DNA of 64,000 nucleotides from Engraulis encrasicolus (taxonomy: Eukaryota; Chordata; Actinopteri; Clupeiformes; Engraulidae): NCBI RefSeq assembly GCF_034702125.1, contig NC_085861.1:48349722-48413721 (forward strand). Reading direction: 5' to 3'. The position numbers and the translations under genes were made by a program. Under the pieces are notes generated by a model. The model searched no databases. It had not been told where the DNA came from and was given only the letters and a program-made list of their open reading frames with translations. Positions 1 through 11,053 of this stretch are shown piece after piece (within the stretch, counting starts at the first letter, position 1; every line of letters begins with the position of its first letter).

Positions 1-106
1 CACAGACCATTTGAAAGTATGTGAGGTTTGTCTGTCTTTGCTTTTGGGCAATGTATTGGTGGCTGTTTGAGGTGACAGTGACTACATTTCAATTGTGTGT
101 CTACAG

Positions 107-2435
107 GATGTTGACACAGCCACTTCCTCCCGTATCGCCCTGGAGAAACAGCTGGAGAATCTCCAATTTGAACTTGAGTTCCTCAAGAGGATTCAAAGAC
201 AGGTCAGAGTCATGCAGAGTCATGGCTTGGTCATCAGTGACCAGCCTGTATGGACCTGTCTAGTGCTTGTGCATAACCTAGATATTACGTACATGTATTT
301 TGTGTGTGTGTTTTTTAATATTACTACTAACATTTCTACAGGAAATTGAAGAACTGATGAAGCAGATCTATGCTGCCACTGCTCTCTCTAAAGATGCCTT
401 TGGCCTCCCCGACCTCTCCAGTGCTCTGCAACAGATTCAGAGTGAATACGACACCATCGCCGCCAAAAATCTCCAGGTACCATAAAAAAACACAAAACAC
501 AGCATCAATGATTCAGTAGATGGCATGTATATTTGTTTAACATTTATTTACACTTGTTTATGAATTATTCTTTGTCTTAGGAAATGGATTCATGGTACAA
601 TGCTAAATTTGATGACTTGAACAGCAAATCCACAAGCAGCTTGGACAAGATGCGCGGTGCCAGGGAGCAACTTGCAACGGCCAAAATGGAGGTGCACTAC
701 CTTTTGGTTTGACTTTTCTGTACTTCATATAAGCAGTGGAACTATTCACAATATCAAATAATTAGAGGCAGAAGCCTCTTTCTGGAACACAGCAGTGAAG
801 AGCATGTCTCTGTCCACAGATTCAAGGCAAGGAGAGGGACAGGGGACAACTGCAGACCAAACTCGATGGCCTGGAGGCTAGAATTGCTGAAGCCCAAGCC
901 AGGCATAAGAAAGAACTCCAGGCACTGCAGGTACATTTTTGTCTGATCATTAGATGCACACATTTAATACAATTGTTTTTTCATAAACAATTAATAAACT
1001 GTAAATAACATGTAATTAATAATAACAAATGTGAACACTATGAATCTAACAACCCTCTAGGCCAGGATTGAAGCACTCCAGCTGGAAATCAAATCCACCA
1101 AAGGAAAAATGGCAAAGATCCTCTTGGAGTATCAGGAACTGCTCAATGTCAAGATGAGCCTGGAGATTGAGATCACAACATACAGGTATGTGAGGAACTA
1201 CGCACATTCATAATGGAATAAACTGGCATGAAATAAAATGCTAATAATAACATCCCAACCACAGTTAAACCACATGAATAGAATGAGCAAAATCCTTTTT
1301 TCCTGATGTCCTTAAATGTTTGACTATATCACCAAATGATGTTGTGTCATTCTCCTACCTACAGGAAGCTGATTGAGGGTGAGGACATTCGCATCGCTGG
1401 TATGGTGCAAAAAGGCATGAGCGCCATTGCTGGATCAAGCAGCATGATGTCCTCAACCATGGCAGTTGGAATGGCTAGTGGATTCGCAATGAGTTCTGGA
1501 ATGTCGGTCAGTGCTGGAATGTCTGTCAGTTCTGGAATGGCAGCAGGAATGGCAGGTGCTGCTTCTGGAATGGCATCTGGAATCGGTTGCGCTGGAGCCG
1601 GAATTAATGGATCTGTTGCCGCTGAATCTGGAGATGTTGCTGCCGCCGGAGAGGGAGGAAATGGGGAAGACCTGGCAGCTGGAGTGGCTGATGGAGCTGG
1701 ATCTGAAGCTGGAGTGGTTGATGGAACTGGATCTGAAGCTGGAGCTGAAGTTGGAGTAGCCGATGGAACTGGATCTGAAGCTGGAGCTGAAGTTGGTTCA
1801 GAAGCATATGAAGGAATTGTTGAGGAAGCTGAATCAGTGGGAGAAGCAGCTGCTTATTCTTATGCTGGAAGTGAAGCCGGATCCCAAGTAGCAGCTGATG
1901 CCAATGCTGATGCCGCATCTGTAGCATCTTCAATGGCAATGGGAGCTGATGCTGCTGCTGTGGCCACCGCAGCAGCTACATCTAGTGCTGTCAGCCGAGT
2001 GTCAGCTGCGCACGCACACACCACCACCATGGAGCAGGCTGTGGAGGTGACCGAGAGGAAGACCTTGCTCATCAGGTGAGGGCATCAAACACACACACAC
2101 ACACACACACAGCAAGGTGAATTTAAAGTGAAACTGTGAATCAGTTTCAGTTACACACACACTCTCCGTCACAAACACACACCTCAAGCTCAATTTAAAT
2201 GTTATCCAAAAATGCAATTACGAATAATATTCAAAGGACAGAAAGATGACAAGTAGCATTAAAACTGTTAATAGAATTGGTTTAAAAAAAGCTATTGCAT
2301 AAATGCAATCCATTTCTTGATTGACTTCTAATATTTGGATGTCTGGCTGCTTTCAGGACAGTGATGAACAACGATGAGGTCCTGGAGCATGACACACAGG
2401 AGCATAACTACATCATTGAGGGAGCCGCCGATTAG
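107..2435 (+). CDS. Intermediate filament protein, thread-keratin-gamma-like, copy A (3' part, exons 5-11)
   Basis: Exons seen, numbered from the complete copy B: 107-202, 342-476, 581-691, 820-930, 1061-1185, 1365-2075, 2357-2435 (stop TAG). All have AG acceptors and GT donors and stay in frame (456 codons including stop). The first four exons lie left of the window. The protein runs from coil 1B (starts [15 protein letters not shown]) through coil 2 to the IF signature [10 protein letters not shown]. The tail follows, rich in Ala, Gly, Ser and Met, with three [14 protein letters not shown] units, and the last exon ends EGAAD. The segment around [11 protein letters not shown] is closest to type III proteins such as vimentin. 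IF family membership is certain; thread-keratin gamma is an inference from the rod type and the long Gly/Ser/Ala tail. It ends two codons earlier than copies B and C and has only three tail repeats. It is not visibly a pseudogene. Confidence 0.93.
1681..1794 (+). repeat. Coding 30-bp minisatellite in copy A tail
   Basis: Three decapeptide units of [10 protein letters not shown] type (1681-1710, 1711-1740, 1753-1782), each followed or separated by the tetrapeptide GAEV at 1741-1752 and 1783-1794. This is the shortest form of the repeat among the three gene copies. Confidence 0.85.
2082..2112. repeat. (CA)n microsatellite in intron 10 of copy A
   Basis: A short CA run starts just after the exon 10 donor. 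Copies B and C have CA/GT runs at the same intron position (23235-23262; 43710-43780), so the microsatellite predates the gene duplications and has changed length since. Confidence 0.85.
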
Positions 2436-2543
2436 GAGTAATGATCCAATTCACTAACCACCCTGACCTTGACCCTTGGCTCTTGACCTTGGAACAATAC
2501 CATGACGATGACAACATTTGAAAGACTCTTCTCCCCCTGTGCA

Positions 2544-2659
<116 letters not shown>

Positions 2660-2716
2660 CAAAGCTGGCTGTGAGATTTTTACTGTTGGAAAACAACTGC
2701 TTCCCAGCAAGGATTA

Positions 2717-2722
2717 AATAAA
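2717..2722 (+). terminator. Polyadenylation signal AATAAA of copy A
   Basis: Canonical AATAAA about 280 nt after the stop codon, in the conserved context 'aaggattaa..aaagct' shared with copies B and C. Confidence 0.8.
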
Positions 2723-2956
2723 AGCTATGAACATCTATTTCTCTGGTCATTGGTTTCATGTATATGACAAATAGGCAGCAAAACATAATTTATGATGCAA
2801 ATATGCACATGTACAATATATGTACGTACGTAGTGTGGCAACTAATCTTTAAAGCAATCCAAGTGGTCACAATCTTGGTCTTTTTACATTTATAATACAC
2901 TGGACTGTAAATATGTCCTTTGGTGTGATGGTAAAATATATATATATATACATTAA

Positions 2957-3322
2957 AGGTACAGTGCAGTTAGATTTTTAGTTGTTTACTTTCAGAATTC
3001 ATGTTATCCATTCACTAATGTTACCTTTTTCATGAATACTTAACGCCACCATCAAATTCTAAGTACCGGTATTCATTATGACTGGGAAAATTGCACTTAT
3101 CATAAATGAAAAAGGGGATCTTCTCCATGGTCCGCCATTTTGAATTTCCAGAAATAGACATTTTTAGCAGCAAAAATGACTTTACTTTGGCCATACTTAT
3201 AAATATTAGTTTATTACTTTGTAAATATTCATGAAAAGATCACATTTGGGAATAAGCAGCACAGTTTCAATAAGCAGCATAGTTGCAGTCCCTACTCTGG
3301 CCACATCCTACACAGTGCACTT
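2957..3322. mobile_element. MITE with TTAA target duplication
   Basis: Ends AGGTACAGTGCA and TGCACTGTG-type inverted repeats, flanked by TTAA on both sides (2953-2956 and 3323-3326). TTAA duplications fit piggyBac or Kolobok families. No coding capacity. A diverged copy in the opposite orientation lies at about 4985-5288. Confidence 0.7.
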
Positions 3323-3701
3323 TTAAATAATGTAGAAATGGCTTGAGGCAGTTTTATCTACATTGTTACCCTCTTTATGTATATGGCTTTATTTTAGGGT
3401 TTTATTTCATATGGAATAACCATTAAGGGTATTTTTTTCCACTTAGAGGTGAGCTTGTTAGGAACTTTCCACGAAATGCAGGCATTATATGTTTTTTGAA
3501 GTTCGAATTTATACTGAATTTTCAGGGATGATAATTTTCTGTCCTTTAATCCAATATTCAGTGTTTACTGTATCAAACATTTAAAAAATGTCACACCATA
3601 GGACATTTATGTAACACTTAAGGACTGAAATGTAAGACTGAGCCACATGTTTATTTTGTCTTTTGAACATATCAAACGTTACAGTCAATATGACTCTATA
3701 C

Positions 3702-3915
3702 CAGGGGTTCCCAACCTTTTTCAACTTGAGGCCCACTCGAAATTGTCAAAAATGTTCGGGGCCCACCTCTGACCCAATTAAGAATAAAACTCAAATAAAT
3801 CAACAGCAACACACACCAAAATGTGATTATTATCTTTGGAAAATTATTTCAAGGCCCACTTGGAATACCTTCAGGGCCCAAAAGTGGGCCCCAGCCCATA
3901 GGTTGGGAACCACTG
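3702..3915. mobile_element. hAT-type MITE
   Basis: Terminal inverted repeats CAGGGGTTCCCAACC and GGTTGGGAACCACTG, with an exact 8-bp target duplication ctctatac (3694-3701 and 3916-3923). Eight-bp duplications and CAG-type ends are typical of hAT/Charlie elements. The 214-bp body has no coding potential. Confidence 0.88.
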
Positions 3916-3923
3916 CTCTATAC

Positions 3924-4984
3924 TATAGGCTTATAAGTCTACAACTCAGAGATTCTCAGCCTGTCCTAACATGATGGGTAGCCATGTGGTCAATAAGTAG
4001 AACCTGTAGAGCTTATAAGACTCATTCTCAAGCTTTTGTAAAGGTATGAGTGTGTTGCACTGCATTAATGTGGAATATTTCAGTTTGTTTTACTACATCA
4101 CTCATCACACATTCCACCACTCTACAAGGATTGCCTCCCTTCTGTGTGAATTCACTCTTGTAATGGAGTCCCCATCATTAGGGTTGTGATTATCACACCA
4201 ATACAGCCTGACCTTGCCATCCGTCATAAATAACAAATCAGCGAATGTGAGAGGAATGAGGGAGGGGGTGAACAGACACTTGTTACACATGAACCATCCC
4301 CACCCTCGCTACAAATGTCTGACGGAGAGTGGGCTGCTGTGAGGCCATCAGAGGTTCATCCACTGTGTGACCCACAAGGGACCAAAATTATAGTTTGACC
4401 CTGGGATGAGGGACCAAAGTGATGGGTGAAGCCTATATTTCAAGCCACTTGAAATGGTGGAAGAATGGTGGAAGTTACATGAGGTGACACCCTTAGCGTT
4501 TGAAATGTACAGAAAAGCGAGGGCTGTGCTCTGAATGTTATCCCAGCAAGGGTCAACTCAAGGAAAACAAATTCTTAATTGGTCTCTGAAGTGGGATGGC
4601 TTGCCATAATGCCATTTTGGGTGCACCCAATCATGCACCTGATACTGTGAGTCATATGAGGTACCCACAGTATACTATCCAGTGATGGATGAACCATAGG
4701 TCGTGGGCCATCCTGGATGGGACAAGTAGGGTGGGCGTTAAAATACTCTAAGGGACGATGAAAGGGGCGATGATGTGTGAAGTGAGAGGGTCCGCTCCGT
4801 GAGAAGGGAAGGCAAATGGGATGGCGTGGCCATCACTAGTATTGTGCGCATGCTCTGATTGTACCATGGAGCCTTGTTTATCTGTGTAGTCAGAGCCTCC
4901 GTTTGTTATCTTACGTAAAGGTGCATGGTGTTGGATGGTGACCTGAGGAGATATTGCAACTATGCTGTTCATTGAAACTGTGCT
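3924..4984. other. Intergenic stretch without recognised features
   Basis: About 1 kb of ordinary mixed-composition sequence. I see no credible exon, RNA gene or element ends; the short open frames here lack splice context or recognisable protein signatures. Confidence 0.5.
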
Positions 4985-5288
4985 GCCTAATAGATATAAA
5001 GCCAAATTTGATCTTTTCGTGAATATTTACTAAATAATAAACTAATATTTACTAGTTTGACCAAAGTACAGTAAGTCTTGCAGCTAAAAATGTTTCTGGA
5101 AATTCAAAAGTGGCAGACAATGGAGAAGATCCCCCTTTCCATGTATAAGAAGTGCAAGTTTCCCAGTCATAATGAATATTTAGAATTTGATGGTGGAGGT
5201 AATTATTCATGATGAAGATAACATTCGTGAATAGGCAGCATGAATTCTGGAAATCAACTTCTAAAAATATTACACAGTGCACCTTTAG
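4985..5288. mobile_element. Diverged inverted copy of the 2957-3322 MITE
   Basis: Reverse complement matches most of 2957-3280, for example 'atgactgggaaa' and 'gatcttctccat' blocks. The end near 5285 reads TGCACCTTTAGG, so the TTAA has decayed to TTAG. The other end is truncated. Confidence 0.65.
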
Positions 5289-5337
5289 GACGGACTGGGC
5301 AACTGTGCAATTCTCCTACCAAACTCTTTCACTCATA

Positions 5338-6954
5338 CAGTGCCCTCCATAATTATTGGCACCCCTGGTTGAGATGTGTTTTTTAGCTTCCAATTATTTT
5401 ATTTTTTTTCTAAATAATATGGGACCTTAATGGAAAAAAAGAGAAAAATCCAACCTTCAATACAAGTGCATTTATTCAGTGGGGAAAAAATCCCACATAA
5501 AGAAATAATTATTTGACATCAAATAATGTGTGTCACAACTATTAGCACCCCTGGTGTTAATATTTTGTACAACCCCCTTTTGCCAACAAAACAGCACCTA
5601 ATCTTCTCCTATAATGTTTCACAAGATGGGAAAAGACAGAAAGAGGGATCTTCAGCCATTCCTCTTTGCAGAATCTCTCTAAATCATCCAGAGACCTGGG
5701 TCCTCTCCTCTGTACTCTCCTCTTCAGCTCACCCCACAGGTTCTCAATGGGGTTGAGGTCAGGGGACTGAGATGGCCATGGGAGGAGCTTGATTTTGTGT
5801 GTGGTGAACCATTTCTGTGTAGATTTGGCCATATGTTTAGGGTCATTGTCTTGCTGAAAGACCCAGTGACGACCCAGCTTCAGCTTTCGGGCAGAGGGCA
5901 ACAGATTTTGATTTAAAATGTCCTGGTATTTCAAAGCATTCATGATGCCATGCACCCTAACAAGGTTCCCAGGGCCTTTGAAAGCGAAACAGCCCCACAG
6001 TATCACTGACCCACCCCCATACTTCACAGTGGGTATGAGGTGCTTTTCAGCATGCGCATCTTTCGTGGTACGCCAGACCCACTTAGAGTGTTTGTTGCCA
6101 AAAAGCTCAATCTTGGTCTCATCTGACCAAAGCACACGGTCCCAGTTGAAGCCCCAATACCGCTTGGCGAACTCCAGACGCTTGCGTTTATGTTTGTGAG
6201 TGAGGAAAGGTTTTCTCCGTGCATGCCTCCCAAACAGCTTGTTGGCGTGTAGACAGCGCCTGATGGTTGATTTGGAGACTTTGTGACCCCAGGATGCTAC
6301 CATTTGTTGTAATTCTGTAACAGTGAGCTTTGGAGATCTTTTGATTTCTCTTACCATCCTCCTCACTGTGCGTGGTGGCAAAATAAACTTGGGTCCTCGT
6401 CCAGGCTTGTTTACCACTGTTCCAGTTGTTTTGAACTTCTTAATTATTCCTCTCACAGTGGATATGGGCAGCTGCAGTTGAGTGGCAATCTTCTTGTAGC
6501 CTCTGCCTGACCTGTGAAGGTCGACGCACATCTGCCTCACTTGTATGCTGTGTTCCTTTGTCTTTCCCATGTTTAAGAGTGGATAAGAGAAATGGCCTTG
6601 GTGTCACGTCATATTTATACCCCAGGGAAACAGGAAGTGATGAATTACTAATTAAATGTTCCTACATACTCTGGTAAACTTTGTAAACTACTGTAGAAAT
6701 GACAGAAATGCTTCAATTATATTTATTTCCTGGGAATTGTTAAGGGTGCCAATAATTGTGGAACAGGTGATTTAATGAAAAATAATTATTTTTCAGTCAG
6801 GGATTTTTTTATTTTCTTACAATTCATTTGAGTTGAAGGCTACATTTTCCTACAATTTTCAGTGTGACAGTATTCTTCTGCAATAAACACTGAATTTATT
6901 TTAAGGCTTTTAACACATCTCAACCAGGGGTGCCAATAATTATGGAGGGCACTG
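5338..6954 (-). mobile_element. Complete Tc1-like transposon
   Basis: The 1617-bp element is flanked by TA duplications (5336-5337 and 6955-6956). Ends are CAGTGCCCTCCATAATTATT and its reverse complement, and are identical for about 43 bp. Partial internal repeats ('attagcacccctgg' near 5545 and 'ggtgccaataattg' near 6748) suggest the IR/DR arrangement of Tc1 elements such as Sleeping Beauty. It carries one uninterrupted transposase gene on the minus strand. Intact ends and an intact gene indicate a young copy. Confidence 0.95.
5557..6570 (-). CDS. Tc1-family transposase, apparently intact
   Basis: The 337-residue, intronless protein has the usual length for Tc1 transposases (about 340). Residues 1-120 hold the paired-like helix-turn-helix DNA-binding region; a GRGPK AT-hook-like linker is near residues 57-61. 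The DD34E catalytic core is visible: D150 in WSDETK, D241 in QQDNDPKH, and E276 in PDLNPIENLWGELK, with exactly 34 residues between D241 and E276. A glycine-rich box (KYGGGSVILWGC) lies at about 183-194. The enzyme cuts and pastes the element at TA sites. No stop or frameshift is present, so it may still be active or was until recently. Confidence 0.96.
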   Translation of the reverse strand: MGKTKEHSIQVRQMCVDLHRSGRGYKKIATQLQLPISTVRGIIKKFKTTGTVVNKPGRGPKFILPPRTVRRMVREIKRSPKLTVTELQQMVASWGHKVSKSTIRRCLHANKLFGRHARRKPFLTHKHKRKRLEFAKRYWGFNWDRVLWSDETKIELFGNKHSKWVWRTTKDAHAEKHLIPTVKYGGGSVILWGCFAFKGPGNLVRVHGIMNALKYQDILNQNLLPSARKLKLGRHWVFQQDNDPKHMAKSTQKWFTTHKIKLLPWPSQSPDLNPIENLWGELKRRVQRRGPRSLDDLERFCKEEWLKIPLSVFSHLVKHYRRRLGAVLLAKGGCTKY

Positions 6955-6956
6955 TA

Positions 6957-8170
6957 TGTGCCTTAATAATCTTAATGTTATATTTTTGTGACTTTAGAGA
7001 TAAGAAAGTTCCCGCATTCGGTTCCCATTTGCAGCGTTCACTTGTGACATTTCAGTCTATTGACCTTCTTCAAGCAATTCAACCTATTCATCCTATTCAA
7101 GTATAACTTCAAATGGCCAACGGAGAAATAAGTAATTTGAATAAACTATATTTATCCAATTTAACTATATTAAAATAATCTATGACTAAATGTTTTAAAA
7201 GTCACTTCTTAAAGATGTAGTCCTTTGGTGTGGTGTCCTGTTTGTCCTCGGCTGTGCCACTCGAAACTCTGAGGGAAAAATGTAAATGCACACTTGTCAT
7301 CGGCTTCTTTAGGGTCTAAAGTCACAATAAATGTGAAGTTGGAGTTTCAACAGTAGATATATCCATGATATAACCAAAGTCAGCATAATGACATGGTATC
7401 ACAGCATATGACATTGTTTTTAGAGATAATGTTTGATAAATCCCTACACTTTTCAAACAACATTTAGAGTAAATTATGCCAGGGATGTTCAAACAAATGG
7501 CTGAGTTTTGATTGATATGGAGAAATGAAAGCTAATATAAGGCGTTAAGTTCTACCAGGAAGATGAGACGGTATCTAGCTCAATTACTCACTTGCATTAG
7601 CCAACCAATCACTGCTCTAGGTCTCGAGTATACCAGCTGTCTCACATTATCATTCATTTACCTACAGCCAATAAGATGCCTGCACACTCATTTAAAAACC
7701 TCTATCTCTACTTTTCTGCTGAATAGAGTACGCCGGTGTCAACGACCCCACCTCCTCCCCTTCAGCCTCCATTGCCTGTTGATCCCTGCCCCGTGAGGAG
7801 GCTATGCGATGGATCTCTGCTTCAGACGCAGTTCGGCATCTTCTCTCCAGCCTTGACACCACCAGGTCCTGGGTCGATGGTTCACTCTGTAGCCTGCTGT
7901 GGATGCCGCCACCTCTAGCCACCGTCACCAGTTGGTCCCTGTCCTGTGAAAGGGGGGTAGGCTCTCGCCCTCTGCCTCATCCATCGGCAGGATATGCGCA
8001 CACTTCATCAGAATTATTTGAAGCAGGCGGGGGCCTGCGCCAAAGGGAATCACTACTGCATACTTCGGTGTTGTCAATAAATACCTTATATTTCATTTTG
8101 TCTATTGAGTCTTTCATGTAGAATTAGATTTAGGACAGTCTCACCACTTGTCATTTTAGCTAAAAATTGA
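6957..8170. other. Intergenic stretch, possible repeat remnants
   Basis: No recognisable gene. The part 7560-8120 is relatively GC-rich and ends in 'caataaatacctta', which resembles the end of a solo LTR, but I could not find matching ends or a target duplication. Confidence 0.35.
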
Positions 8171-8175
8171 GTGTA

Positions 8176-8179
<4 letters not shown>

Positions 8180-8206
<27 letters not shown>
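8180..8206. repeat. (GT)n microsatellite
   Basis: Short uninterrupted GT run. Confidence 0.9.
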
Positions 8207-8415
8207 CTCCCTCACTCAATTTCTTTTTCCATTTCGAAGACAGTCCTTCTAATGAAGAAACAAATAATGGAATGAGTTGAGGTTCTGTGAGGGTAAAATA
8301 AACTGAATAAGCGAACAAAAAGCCATAAAGCCACAGTAAAAGACACATCCCAGAGTCTCCCAGCTTCACACATCCCCCCTGACCCAGAAGAGGAGCAGAG
8401 GATGAGCCCTGACCG

Positions 8416-8455
8416 TGTGTGTGTGTGTGTGTGTGTGTGCGTGTGCGTGTGCGTG

Positions 8456-8527
<72 letters not shown>

Positions 8528-8529
8528 TG
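8416..8529. repeat. Compound microsatellite (TG)n-(TGTGCG)n-(TGCG)n
   Basis: A GT run grades through TGTGCG units into about twenty tandem TGCG (GCGT) tetranucleotides. The open frames across it (ARTH repeats) are an artefact of the repeat. Confidence 0.95.
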
Positions 8530-8769
8530 GTTTAGAATGAAATAAGGAGGCTTGGGAGGCAGGGGGTCTGTGGCGGGAGTGTACATATGGGACTGTGTGT
8601 ACTTTATTCTCACCAAGCATTCCCGCCATCTTTATTGTGACAGCGGTCAGGCCGCATCCCATGTTGTCCTTCTGCAAGGGCAGACAGAACAGTATAGGAT
8701 CACACTCCAGATGAGCCTCAGGCCTTACTTGGCCCAAATACAGCCCAGGTTCCACTAAACCTAGCGGTA

Positions 8770-9670
8770 CCAGGGTTATCTGTTATGAATAAACAGGATG
8801 AGACAGAAGAGAAGAAAGCAAGAACAAAAAGAGAAGATAGAGTATAGAAGATAGAAGTTTTAACCTAGCCTGATCATCATCGACTTTCAGATCTCTTCGA
8901 GAAAGTGTTACGTCACTAGGAGGGCACAGCCTGGCTAGTTTTAACCAAAGAAACTGAACAGAAGAACAATCTCTCGGGGGGAAATACATTGGCCACGGTG
9001 TAGTATGGAGGCGTTGCCTGAGGACACGTGTGGATGGAAAATTAACTCCCTTGCGCATGGTCATTGGTCAGTGGGTGCGATGGATAAAATGTCAGTACTC
9101 CCTTGCACATGGTCAGTGGGGGCGACACCATGATGGATAATTTGTGGCCAAATTAACGGCAGCTGTTGGTCAGCAGTAATTGCTGGGGGTGATTAAGGAC
9201 AGCTGACAAACATTCACGCTGTCCTATGACCTGTTCCACACTCCGACCTCCGGCATTGCATGCTTCCCTGATGCTTCCAATACTGACCGTAGAAGAAGAA
9301 TAACATTTCCGTACTCCCCTCGCCATCATTTCGTACTACGCTGTTATGACGTGAGTAAGCCCCCTTGTCTCAAGCCTCTTTGGTTTTAACTCCCTTTCGA
9401 TGTGCTTCAGACCCATCCATCACTTGCCGGGCCTCTGGTTGGCAGAAGGCAGCATGTGGCTCTGTATGGGGCGGAGGCTTGACATTCCAAAGCTGCTGGA
9501 AGCAGACCACCACCTGACCTTTTTGATTGCTCCCATATCACTTCATGCGACGTGCTAATTTCATTTAATGGTGCCTTGTCATCGCATTACGTCAGTTGCA
9601 CTAATATACGGCACGACTGCTTTAATGTGATCTCAAATAAATGGGCCATTCCTTGGCTGCTAATTACATG
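8770..9670. other. Intergenic stretch without recognised features
   Basis: Mixed composition. A sentence-like duplication of about 45 bp ('ttgcgcatggtca' near 9050 and 'ttgcacatggtca' near 9100) is the only local repeat seen. No credible gene. Confidence 0.4.
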
Positions 9671-10196
9671 ATATACAGCCGTTGCAAAACGTTTTGTCGC
9701 CTATACATGTGTTTGGAACAACAGCTACCTGAATTTTAAATAATCATTTGGTTTCAGTATGTACTCATATGACAGCTACAACCCTCCAAAATAAGGTTTT
9801 ACAGTTTTTCTCGATTGCTTACACACAATTTTCGGAATCAGTTCTCGAATTCTCAAAACTCTACACACAAATCTCCAAACCTCACACACAACGGGCGAAA
9901 CTCCACACTACCTCTGAAAAATGCACGTCTTGTCTCAAAACAGTGTACTCTCTTCTAAAAAGGTATTCGTTCTCAAATGACACACACAAGCAGTCATTTT
10001 AATACACTCTTATGTGAACCATTGAACACTAATATGCACAAGGTAAAACTCTATACTCAACTTGACACACATTAGAAACTTATTTTCTTCAGTGTTCTAC
10101 TTACTAAAGAGGGTAATTTTCTGTAATAAAATACTGAAATATTGTTTTCAGAATCAGAGTACACAGATGTGTGGCAAAAAATTATATTTTACATTG

Positions 10197-10608
10197 GCAC
10201 TGCCCTCACGATCCGATTCGATCACGATTCGGGAGGTAGCGATTCGATTCGATTCTATGCGATTCGATCGGATCCGATTCAATTCTACAATGCATTGCAA
10301 TGCATTAAATTTTTACTGAAAGCAAAGCAAACGTTTCATCAGTCATGATGTGTCAATACAAGTAGTCAGATACTGAGCAACAATTTATTGGCTGTTTTCT
10401 GTATCAGGCTGGATCAGTCTGTATCAGTCTTGCAATGCTTTGAAGTACTCTTATTTAATTTAGCATTAATTTGCTCCCGAAATATCCACGGAAGTAATTG
10501 AAATTTAAAAAAATTGCCGCATCGATTCTGGAACTTGCCGCATTGAATTGGATTGTCCATGACCCGCATTGGATTGGATCGCCGAATCGATCATTGTTGA
10601 CACCACTG
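10197..10608. repeat. Short palindrome-like repeat rich in GATTCGATTC
   Basis: The left part carries several 'gattcgattcga' blocks and the right part ends in 'ggatcgccgaatcgatca'. Sequence of this type forms the ends of fish hAT elements such as the one at 36499-37561. Boundaries and target duplication are unclear. Confidence 0.45.
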
Positions 10609-10849
10609 CATTTAATGAACATGGAAAGGGCAGATTTTGGCAAGACAAAATTGTTGTCGCCTCCAGATAATAATGTGATGAATCACACCAATATTTTGCA
10701 GAACATCAGGAAATGAAGCACTGGTGCTGTAAGATCCAAATTAATATCTCGTATGACTTATTTTAGCTTGAAGGACTGTATCCATGTGTTTCAGCAAAGA
10801 CTCATACAATTTGTTGATGAAGTAATTTGGAATTGCAAAAAAACAGCCT

Positions 10850-11040
10850 TGAATGCCTCCAGGAGTGTATACAGATGTTTTTATTATATTTTCCATGCTT
10901 CATCTTTCATCCTCCGCCAGACATAGCCAATGATGTTCATGTCTGGTGACTGGGCTGGCCAATCTTGTACCCAAGTGACAAGACTTGATGCAAGACTGTT
11001 GTGTGTAGTGGAAGAAAGTGGATTTTGTTAGGTGAGCATG
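10850..11040 (-). pseudogene. Tc1-like transposase fragment (C-terminal)
   Basis: Minus-strand translation gives DWPAQSPDMNIIGYVWRRMK, the counterpart of the 'WPSQSPDLNPIENLWGELK' block of active Tc1 transposases. The catalytic glutamate region has changed to IIG and flanking frames are broken, so it is a dead copy. Confidence 0.7.
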
Positions 11041-11053
11041 GTTATAGGAAGTT

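Larger units (their letters stand above)
9681..11050 (-). mobile_element. Tc1-like element remnant, left piece
   Basis: Starts with a diverged inverted repeat, 'gttttgtcgcctata...gtttggaacaacagct', whose reverse complement forms the right edge near 14610-14665 and also occurs next to copy C at about 53650-53700. A decayed transposase C-terminus lies at 10850-11040 on the minus strand. The element was opened by the foldback insertion at 11054-13840. Confidence 0.6.

Noticed and set aside
7560..8120. Possible solo LTR
   Set aside because: The end resembles an LTR terminus, but no TG...CA boundaries or target duplication could be found.
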